Assembly (NCBI GenBank): GCA_002396205.1
Contig: DGXB01000031.1
Coordinates: 1 to 5,234, forward strand
Direction: 5' to 3'
Length of the DNA stretch: 5,234 nucleotides
Origin: Bacteroidales bacterium UBA4243
GTDB taxonomy: Bacteria > Bacteroidota > Bacteroidia > Bacteroidales > F082
The translations under genes were made by a program, and so were the position numbers. Below, one piece after another: positions 1 to 4,127 of the stretch (positions within the stretch are counted from its first letter, which is position 1; every line of letters starts with the position of its first letter). The notes beneath the pieces are model-generated. The model did no database searches and was not told the DNA's origin. It was given only the letters and a program-made list of their open reading frames with translations.

Positions 1-72
1 AGCAACCTCATGGTGGTGCTCTGCGCCGACGAGTCGGCCCAGCCGGTGGTCAACACAGGGTCGTTGTATTAA
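1..72 (+). CDS. 3' end of an unidentified gene (partial)
   Basis: The window opens inside a reading frame that gives 23 residues, ending VVNTGSLY, and stops at TAA 70-72. The frame is supported by its codon choice: nearly every codon ends in G or C (AGC, AAC, CTC, GTG, GCC, GAC), the same bias as rpsA at the other end of the window. Another forward frame stays open past 72 but has no such bias. The visible tail is a hydrophobic stretch (LMVVLC) followed by a polar end. I do not recognise the family from so few residues. The strong codon bias suggests a well-expressed housekeeping gene. The palindrome starting 8 bases downstream may mark the end of its transcript. Confidence 0.6.
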   Translation, partial: SNLMVVLCADESAQPVVNTGSLY

Positions 73-79
73 TATTGTG

Positions 80-109
80 TGTAGAGACGCAAAATTTTGC
101 GTCTCTACA
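80..109. repeat. Perfect 30-bp palindrome (GTAGAGACG-type dispersed repeat)
   Basis: The left arm TGTAGAGACGCAAAA (80-94) is the exact reverse complement of the right arm TTTTGCGTCTCTACA (95-109), with no spacer. As RNA it would form a hairpin of about 13 bp. From memory, palindromes with GTAGAGACG...CGTCTCTAC outer arms and a variable core occur in many copies in Bacteroidota and some cyanobacterial genomes, so this is probably one copy of a dispersed REP-like element. It lies between the stop of the upstream gene and the membrane-protein cluster, where it could act as a transcription terminator or mRNA 3'-end stabiliser. There is no T-tract directly after the right arm, which argues against a classical intrinsic terminator. 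Confidence 0.85.
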
Positions 110-135
110 ATTTAAACACCATAAAAACAAAAAAA

Positions 136-531
136 ATGGAAAAAGATGCAATCATCATTCTGCTCATGGGCGTTCTGTCCATCGCAATGGCAATTTTCGG
201 AAAAATCCGACCCGATATTATATATCGTTCATGGCGTGGCGTTGAAATCAAACCCGAAGGCCAAAGGTTAGGCTTTGTCATGCTCTTGCTTTTCGGCATT
301 ATGATTATCTTGGTTTCTATCGTAATGAGCATCCCACAGTGGCAAGACTATGGTGGCACCATCGCCGTTACTGTCGTTATGGCGATGACCATAATCATGC
401 TTCTCTTCTATTGGAAAATCATGTTGAGCCAAAATGAAAGATGGAGGACCCTCGGCTTAGTGGCAGTTTTGCTCCTCTCAGTGGCGTTAATTGCTTTGAA
501 TGTATATTATTGGCATATTACATTGAACTAA
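136..531 (+). CDS. Small four-helix membrane protein, short paralog of the next two genes
   Basis: This encodes 131 residues, almost entirely membrane-embedded, with four predicted helices at about 5-22, 46-66, 73-91 and 105-125. The first loop is long and basic (GKIRPDIIYRSWRGVEIKPEGQR) and the third is also basic (YWKIMLSQNERWR). By the positive-inside rule both loops are cytoplasmic and both ends lie outside. The ATG at 136 was chosen because it follows an A-rich leader typical of Bacteroidota; an in-frame TTG at 97 lies inside the palindrome and is unlikely. The helix layout matches the membrane half of the two downstream proteins, and the W(K/R)IM...W pattern before helix 4 also occurs in the next gene. 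It ends where their PH-like domain would begin. The next gene starts 6 bases after the stop, so the two are surely cotranscribed. Family and function are unknown. Confidence 0.8.
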   Translation: MEKDAIIILLMGVLSIAMAIFGKIRPDIIYRSWRGVEIKPEGQRLGFVMLLLFGIMIILVSIVMSIPQWQDYGGTIAVTVVMAMTIIMLLFYWKIMLSQNERWRTLGLVAVLLLSVALIALNVYYWHITLN

Positions 532-537
532 ACCTGT

Positions 538-1251
538 ATGGCCGCTTTAATCGTATATACTCTCTTCGGCCTGATTCCCATTTATCAAGCCTTCCTGGTC
601 AAGCGGAATCCGATGAAAATTCGGTTTTTTAGGAAAATGAAGGCGTTGCAGCCCGACGCCGAATTGGATCCAAGGCTGCAACAGCTCTATTTCGTCAACT
701 ATCTGATCACTGGAATCTTGTGGATGTTGACGGGCTTGATTGGTTGGCTCTTTGGGATGAAACTCACCTACGTCATGTTTGCTTTGGCCATAATTGGAGG
801 AATTACTGTCTTTGTCGCAAAATGGCGAATTATGGGTGAAACCCCGAAATGGCATTTGGTTATGTTGGCATTGGCAGTAGTGTTGGTGATTGTATATCAC
901 ATCTGGCTGGTCAAAGACAGCAAAGTGGAAGTGCTTCCTGATACCTTTGCCGTTGAGGGTGACTATGGTATCGAAATGCCTTATCAAGCCATTGATTCCG
1001 TGTTTATTGTCGAGGCATTGCCTGCAGTGAAGTATTGCAAAGATGGCTACAGCGTTTTCGGAAACAAAAAAGGTGAGTTTCGCCTGAAAGACGGCTCTGA
1101 TGCCAAGTTTTACCTGCTAGGCAAACAGCCACCATATTTGAAGATGTACACGCACGGCGGTCTCGTTTTCGTCAACCGAAAGACGACGGCTGAGACCGAG
1201 CAACTTATAGAGGAATTGAAACCCAAAATTGGAGAAAAGTTCATCGAATGA
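538..1251 (+). CDS. Four-helix membrane protein with C-terminal bacterial PH-like domain
   Basis: This encodes 237 residues. Predicted helices lie at about 3-20, 54-73, 76-93 and 106-124. A very basic loop follows helix 1 (VKRNPMKIRFFRKMK) and a second basic loop precedes helix 4. Residues about 135-230 form a soluble beta-rich domain with the pattern YGIEMP...I.SV..VEALP...K...G......KG.F.L.DG......PPY.K...T...V.VN, then a terminal helix (AETEQLIEELK). This resembles bacterial PH (pleckstrin-homology-like) domains attached to membrane segments. The domain aligns without gaps to residues 155-250 of the next protein, with roughly 36 of 96 positions identical by hand count. The gene starts 6 bases after the previous stop and ends 36 bases before the next start, inside one apparent operon. 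Charge distribution predicts that the C-terminal domain is outside the cytoplasm. No catalytic motif is visible and no function can be assigned. Confidence 0.85.
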   Translation: MAALIVYTLFGLIPIYQAFLVKRNPMKIRFFRKMKALQPDAELDPRLQQLYFVNYLITGILWMLTGLIGWLFGMKLTYVMFALAIIGGITVFVAKWRIMGETPKWHLVMLALAVVLVIVYHIWLVKDSKVEVLPDTFAVEGDYGIEMPYQAIDSVFIVEALPAVKYCKDGYSVFGNKKGEFRLKDGSDAKFYLLGKQPPYLKMYTHGGLVFVNRKTTAETEQLIEELKPKIGEKFIE

Positions 1252-1287
1252 AATCTGCCGAAAGGCACAACATCAAAATTAAGTATT

Positions 1288-2052
1288 ATGGAATTCTTTG
1301 ATTATATGATTATTGGGACGGGGGTGCTGCTGATAGTGGCAGGTTGGCTCTGCTACCGTTTCCCGAACATGATCAATCCCTACGGAAGCATGTCGGACGA
1401 GCGCAAAGCCCTTGTGGACATCGAAGGCCTGAAGCGGGCCACGGCCATCATCCTCACCATCATGGGACTGTTGATTATCACTGCGGATGTGCTTCATATT
1501 TTCAATGTGATTGACGTGGAGGTGGCTTCGTGGTTGTTTTCAGGTTCGATCCTGGTTATGATTATTCCCATAATCATTGCCATGAAGAAATACAACGGTT
1601 TCGGGCGCGACAAGACGGGCGAAGGCGTTCACGGCCCAAGACTCGAAAAGGCTCCTAAAATCGCTTTGGTCACCCTCGGTTTGGCGATGGCTTTCGTTGT
1701 GGTCATCATTGCCATGAGCAGCCGTCCGCAACAGATTATGGTGGACGAGGATTCGGTCAAAATTTCGGGTATGTACGGCAGGGAAATCCCTGTTGCCGAC
1801 ATCGTCTCGGTGGAATTGCTGGAAGCGTTGCCACATATCAAAATGCGCACCAACGGATCAAGCACGAGCAAGTATTCCAAAGGTCATTTCCTACTGGAAA
1901 ATGGCGAAAAGTGTATGTTGTTCGTCCGCCACAAAATGCCGCCATACATCGAGATTCGCACTTCTGACAACCTGTATTACTTGAATGGAGCCACTGAGGG
2001 AGAAACCATGAGGCTGTTAGAGGCCTTAAAAGAAAAGGAGGTTTGGAAGTAA
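1288..2052 (+). CDS. DUF3784-like membrane protein with C-terminal bacterial PH-like domain
   Basis: This encodes 254 residues. Predicted helices lie at about 7-23, 51-71, 82-98 and 123-143. The segment after helix 1 (NPYGSMSDERKALVDIEGL) resembles the GYNTMSKEEK..YD region I associate with the DUF3784 family (recalled, not searched). A basic cytoplasmic loop of about 25 residues (KKYNGFGRDK...RLEKAPK) separates helices 3 and 4. Residues 155-250 are a PH-like beta domain: YGREIP, I.SVELLEALP, KGHFLLENGEK, MPPYIEIRT, then a C-terminal helix. It is collinear with the same domain in the preceding protein at a constant offset of 20 residues, so the two genes are duplicates. The stop codon overlaps the start of the RHH gene (TAATG), which implies translational coupling. 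Its last codons also carry an AAGGAGGT motif. The molecular role is unknown. Confidence 0.85.
   Translation: MEFFDYMIIGTGVLLIVAGWLCYRFPNMINPYGSMSDERKALVDIEGLKRATAIILTIMGLLIITADVLHIFNVIDVEVASWLFSGSILVMIIPIIIAMKKYNGFGRDKTGEGVHGPRLEKAPKIALVTLGLAMAFVVVIIAMSSRPQQIMVDEDSVKISGMYGREIPVADIVSVELLEALPHIKMRTNGSSTSKYSKGHFLLENGEKCMLFVRHKMPPYIEIRTSDNLYYLNGATEGETMRLLEALKEKEVWK
2035..2042 (+). promoter_or_regulatory. Consensus Shine-Dalgarno site for the RHH gene
   Basis: AAGGAGGT ends 9 bases before the ATG at 2052, and with the preceding AGAA it closely follows the complement of the 16S rRNA 3' end. The other genes here have A/T-rich leaders without such a motif, as expected for Bacteroidota, where SD sequences are rarely used. 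The site lies inside the last codons of the upstream gene (AAA GAA AAG GAG GTT, for KEKEV), so it may be a by-product of a Lys/Glu-rich tail. Its spacing is nevertheless right for ribosome binding. Confidence 0.5.
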
Positions 2053-2225
2053 TGGCAAAGGAAAAAGACAATAATACGAATACCAAGACCTTCCTACTCC
2101 GCGTGGACGCCGAGACGATGGAAGCCGTGGAGAAATGGGCCGCCGACGAGTTCCGCTCCGTCAACGGGCAGCTGCAATGGATTATCGCCGAGGCGCTGAA
2201 AAAGAGTGGGAGGAAAAAGAAATGA
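2052..2225 (+). CDS. Arc-type ribbon-helix-helix DNA-binding protein
   Basis: This encodes 57 residues. The order is a polar N-terminus, a short beta strand (TFLLRVD, about 13-19), helix A (about 21-32, METMEAVEKWAAD region), a turn containing FRSVNGQ (about 34-40), helix B (about 40-50) and a basic tail GRKKK. This is the layout of the Arc/MetJ RHH fold. Such proteins dimerise, pair their strands into a sheet that enters the DNA major groove, and usually repress their own operon. The FRSVNGQ...I..AL segment is typical of a widespread group of small Arc-like proteins. ATG 2052 overlaps the previous stop (TAATG); an in-frame TTG at 2043 would add three residues but sits inside the upstream gene's end. 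The gene is the last of the cluster, so it may control the membrane genes, though no toxin partner is apparent. Target DNA is unknown. Confidence 0.88.
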   Translation: MAKEKDNNTNTKTFLLRVDAETMEAVEKWAADEFRSVNGQLQWIIAEALKKSGRKKK

Positions 2226-2280
2226 ATAGAATATGTTTCTTGTTTTTGAAACAAATCGCAACAAATCTGAAATAAATAAT

Positions 2281-2298
2281 GTTCCCCTAATGGGGAAC
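2281..2298. terminator. Perfect 7-bp hairpin, possible end of the membrane/RHH operon
   Basis: GTTCCCC (2281-2287) and GGGGAAC (2292-2298) pair perfectly around a TAAT loop, 56 bases after the RHH stop codon. The GC-rich lower stem and the position after the last gene of the cluster suit a transcript 3' end. No U-tract follows (TTGGGATAG), so an intrinsic terminator is not certain. It could instead be an mRNA processing or protein-binding site. Confidence 0.4.
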
Positions 2299-2312
2299 TT
2301 GGGATAGACAAT

Positions 2313-2330
2313 CTTATAAGCGACTTATAA
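2313..2330. promoter_or_regulatory. Inverted repeat, possible operator before the 61-aa gene
   Basis: TTATAAG (2314-2320) and CTTATAA (2324-2330) are exact reverse complements around CGA. The heptamer CTTATAA also occurs as a direct repeat at 2313-2319 and 2324-2330, 11 bases apart, about one helical turn. It ends 12 bases before the ATG at 2343. The size and spacing suit a small dimeric regulator such as the RHH protein encoded just upstream, but that link is inference. No clear TAnnTTTG promoter element is seen in this gap. The rest of 2226-2342 shows only a weak TGTTTC/GAAACA hairpin at 2234-2253. Confidence 0.3.
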
Positions 2331-2342
2331 ACTTCAGTTATT

Positions 2343-2528
2343 ATGTCAGAAACCTTGATTATTATCCTTGTAGTTCTCGCCTACATCATCCAGGCCTACG
2401 CAGGCGGAATGGTCGCCCGCAGCCGAGGCAAGTCGTTTTGGTTCTGGTTCGGCGTGTGCTTCCTTATCATCCCGCCGTTTGGCTGGATCCGCATGTTGAT
2501 GGGCACACGCGATGACACTATGCCCTAA
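2343..2528 (+). CDS. Small two-helix membrane protein, unknown family
   Basis: This encodes 61 residues. Helix 1 spans about 4-24 (ETLIIILVVLAYIIQAYAGG). A short basic turn ARSRGK follows (25-30), then a Trp/Phe-rich second helix (SFWFWFGVCFLIIPPFGWI, 31-49) and a polar tail ending DDTMP. The basic turn should face the cytoplasm, leaving both ends outside. Codons are well mixed with GC-rich third positions and the ATG follows a clear gap, so it looks genuine despite its size. The RGKSFWFWF...PPFG pattern resembles many small bacterial hairpin membrane proteins (R.RG.S...W), but I do not recognise a named family. It may belong with the membrane/RHH cluster or be transcribed separately; the 117-base gap with hairpins favours separate control. 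Confidence 0.7.
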   Translation: MSETLIIILVVLAYIIQAYAGGMVARSRGKSFWFWFGVCFLIIPPFGWIRMLMGTRDDTMP

Positions 2529-2541
2529 TTCGTAACAATCC

Positions 2542-2554
2542 GCAGCGAAGCTGC
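2542..2554. other. Short perfect hairpin GCAGC-GAA-GCTGC
   Basis: Five G-C-rich pairs close a GAA triloop 14 bases after the stop of the 61-aa gene. The position suits a transcript end, but the following bases (AAAACAATTTG) are not a U-tract on this strand. The alternative is a chance palindrome. Confidence 0.25.
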
Positions 2555-2559
2555 AAAAC

Positions 2560-2592
2560 AATTTGAAAAATTCGTTAAATTTGAAAAATTCG
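2560..2592. repeat. Two direct copies of AATTTGAAAAATTCG before the hydrolase gene
   Basis: An exact 15-bp unit occurs at 2560-2574 and 2578-2592, with a period of 18 bp. Each copy contains its own inverted repeat, AATTT-GAA-AAATT. The second copy ends 5 bases before the hydrolase ATG. It could be a pair of regulator binding sites or a local slippage duplication. Confidence 0.7.
2576..2583 (+). promoter_or_regulatory. Possible -7 promoter element for the hydrolase gene
   Basis: TAAATTTG matches the Bacteroidota -7 consensus TAnnTTTG at every fixed base. No TTG-type -33 element lies at the usual 19-21 base spacing. The implied start site would leave an mRNA leader of only about 5-10 bases before ATG 2598. 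In this AT-rich repeat a chance match is quite possible. Confidence 0.25.
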
Positions 2593-2597
2593 CCGTT

Positions 2598-3956
2598 ATG
2601 AAAACACAAACAATCCTATTAGCCTTGTTATCATTCGCCGTTATTCGCGCACAAGCCCAAGTGGAAGGCTACTGGAAAGGCCAAATCGACCTTGGCGCAC
2701 AAAAGATGGAAATGGGCTTCGATATCAAAGTGACCGAAAACGGCTTTGCCACCACCTTGGACGTACCGGCCCAAGGCGCGTTTGACGTGCCCGTCGACAA
2801 AACCGAGTTTCATCAAGGAAAACTTGACCTCCGCATGGACGCCATGAACGCCACCTATTCGGGCGAACTGAAAGGCTTAGTCATCGAAGGCTCGTTTACG
2901 CAACACGGGGTGTCGTTCCCGCTCAACCTCGAAAGGGCGGTGAAAGAAGCCAAACAAGCGCGTCCGCAGGACCCCAAGCCGCCGTTCAACTACAAGGCCG
3001 AGGAAGTGACCTTCGTCAACCCGAAAGAAGTCAACACCCTTGCCGGAACGCTGACGATTCCCGAAGGCGAAGGGCCTTTTTCCGCCGTGGTGCTCGTCTC
3101 GGGCAGCGGACAGCAGAACCGCGACGAGGAGCTGATGAACCATCGCCCGTTCTGGGTCGTTGCCGACTACCTTTCGCGCCGAGGCATAGCCGTGTTGCGC
3201 TACGACGACCGTGGCATGGGCGGCTCCACAGGCGAAGTGGTGGAAGCCACATCGATGGATTTTTCCTACGACGCCGAAGCCGCTTTCGATTTCCTTCGTA
3301 ACCGCAAGGAAATCAACGCCTCGCAGGTGGGCATTTTGGGTCACAGCGAAGGCGGAATCATCAACTTCATGGTGACGGCGCGTCGGCCCGAAGTGGCGTT
3401 TCTCATTTCGTTGGCAGGTCCGGCGGTGAAAGGCATTGACGTCCTAAAGGAACAGCAAAAGGCCCTCCTTCGTGCGCAAGGCATGACGGAGGAAATGATA
3501 CAATTCTCCGCCAACGCCAACGCCCAATTGTTCGACATCGTGGAAGCCTCGAAGGATAGGGTAGAGGCCGACAGCCTCATGCGCCAATTGGTGAAAGGCT
3601 GGGGCTACAACGAAGAACTGACCGAGCAAACCGTTGGCCAATTGACCTCCGCGTGGATGTATTATTTCCTGAAATACGACCCCACAGAGGCCATCCTCAA
3701 GACGAATTGCCCAGCCCTGTTGCTCAATGGCTCGAAGGACGTGCAAGTCATTGCTTCCCAAAACCTTCCAGCCTATCAAAAGCTCATCGACGAGAACGGC
3801 AAGACCAACCTCACCCTGCAAGAGCTCCCTAGCTTGAACCATCTTTTCCAGCATTGCGAGACGGGAGCGCCAGCGGAATACGCCACGATTGAGGAGACAA
3901 TTTCCGAGGAAGTGTTGGAACGGATAGCGGAATTTGTGAAAGGAATTGAAAAATAA
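2598..3956 (+). CDS. Secreted alpha/beta hydrolase (serine esterase/peptidase-like)
   Basis: This encodes 452 residues. An N-terminal signal peptide (MKTQTILLALLSFAV...) ends with AQA at 18-20, so cleavage before Gln21 is likely and the enzyme should be exported to the periplasm or beyond. Residues about 22-115 form a beta-rich accessory domain (VEGYWKGQIDLG...) often found before this hydrolase type in Bacteroidota. The catalytic alpha/beta-hydrolase domain covers about 130-450. It has an oxyanion-region segment SGSGQQNRDE, then RYDDRGMGGSTG, the nucleophile elbow GHSEGG with Ser250, the acid Asp381 in NGSKDVQV, and the base His415 in LNHLFQ. The triad is complete and in order, so an active ester or peptide-bond hydrolase is expected. 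The substrate is not evident; sugar-ester, lipid and peptide targets are all possible in this broad group (COG1073-like). It is flanked by gaps of 69 and 171 bases and is probably monocistronic. Length looks complete. Confidence 0.92.
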   Translation: MKTQTILLALLSFAVIRAQAQVEGYWKGQIDLGAQKMEMGFDIKVTENGFATTLDVPAQGAFDVPVDKTEFHQGKLDLRMDAMNATYSGELKGLVIEGSFTQHGVSFPLNLERAVKEAKQARPQDPKPPFNYKAEEVTFVNPKEVNTLAGTLTIPEGEGPFSAVVLVSGSGQQNRDEELMNHRPFWVVADYLSRRGIAVLRYDDRGMGGSTGEVVEATSMDFSYDAEAAFDFLRNRKEINASQVGILGHSEGGIINFMVTARRPEVAFLISLAGPAVKGIDVLKEQQKALLRAQGMTEEMIQFSANANAQLFDIVEASKDRVEADSLMRQLVKGWGYNEELTEQTVGQLTSAWMYYFLKYDPTEAILKTNCPALLLNGSKDVQVIASQNLPAYQKLIDENGKTNLTLQELPSLNHLFQHCETGAPAEYATIEETISEEVLERIAEFVKGIEK

Positions 3957-3971
3957 TTCGTTAGGCCGCGT

Positions 3972-3998
3972 TTTGTTTCAAATTAATTCCTATCTTTG
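3972..3998 (+). promoter_or_regulatory. rpsA promoter (Bacteroidota -7 element)
   Basis: TATCTTTG (3991-3998) matches the TAnnTTTG -7 consensus used by the primary sigma factor of Bacteroidota. TTTG at 3972-3975 is a possible -33 element, but its 15-base spacing is shorter than the usual 19-21, so that half is less certain. Transcription would start near 4003-4006, giving rpsA a leader of about 120 bases. The region lies after the hydrolase stop and shows no coding frame. Confidence 0.75.
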
Positions 3999-4006
3999 CA
4001 GCCCGA

Positions 4007-4049
4007 TTCAAGCCACAATCCAGATTGATTGCAAAATCAGTGGTTTGAG
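4007..4049 (+). promoter_or_regulatory. Structured stem-loop at the 5' end of the rpsA leader
   Basis: TTCAAGCCAC (4007-4016) pairs with GTGGTTTGAG (4040-4049) over ten positions, two of them G-U. Stacked directly on its 3' side, TGATT (4026-4030) pairs with AATCA (4035-4039) around a GCAA loop, a GNRA tetraloop. A 9-base bulge (4017-4025) stays unpaired on the 5' side. The structure would begin within a few bases of the predicted transcript start. It could protect the mRNA 5' end or be a binding site for S1 autoregulation. E. coli rpsA is known to be autoregulated through a structured leader, but homology between the two leaders is not claimed. Confidence 0.55.
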
Positions 4050-4068
4050 TTGAAAATCAAAAGTTTAA

Positions 4069-4099
4069 CCTCCTCGCGGGCGGATTTCTGGAACGCCAG
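4069..4099 (+). promoter_or_regulatory. Lower rpsA leader: CCTCCT motif and short alternative hairpins
   Basis: CCTCCT (4069-4074) equals the anti-Shine-Dalgarno core of 16S rRNA. Downstream, CTGG (4088-4091) can pair with CCAG (4096-4099) around AACG. The overlapping GGCG (4079-4082) can instead pair with CGCC (4094-4097), so two mutually exclusive hairpins are possible. The stems are short, so this is a weak structural call. No SD precedes the ATG at 4128, and the last 20 bases are A-rich. Confidence 0.3.
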
Positions 4100-4127
4100 C
4101 GGGTACAATTAAATCATCAAAACTAAC

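Noticed and set aside
70..77. TAATATTG as a promoter for the membrane-protein cluster
   Set aside because: It misses one fixed base of TAnnTTTG, has no -33 partner at normal spacing, overlaps a stop codon, and would start transcription inside the palindrome. The cluster's promoter remains unidentified.
97..135. Upstream TTG start for the 131-aa gene
   Set aside because: The start would lie inside the palindrome and add 13 polar residues before helix 1. ATG 136 after an A-rich leader fits better.
2043..2051. TTG start for the RHH protein
   Set aside because: It would add MEV from within the upstream gene's tail. ATG 2052 has a well-placed SD and begins a typical Arc-like N-terminus.
1838..2311. 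Reverse-strand open frame of 157 residues covering the RHH gene
   Set aside because: It spans the end of one good gene, all of the RHH gene and a non-coding gap, and the product is Ser/Phe/Cys-rich low-information sequence.
2052..2528. RHH gene plus 61-aa gene as a toxin-antitoxin pair
   Set aside because: The genes are 117 bases apart with hairpins between them, and the usual overlap of such pairs is missing. The small membrane protein has no feature that specifically marks a toxin.
2877..3344. Reverse-strand open frame of 155 residues
   Set aside because: It is antisense to the hydrolase, whose signal peptide, triad and fold motifs are complete. The antisense product resembles no family.
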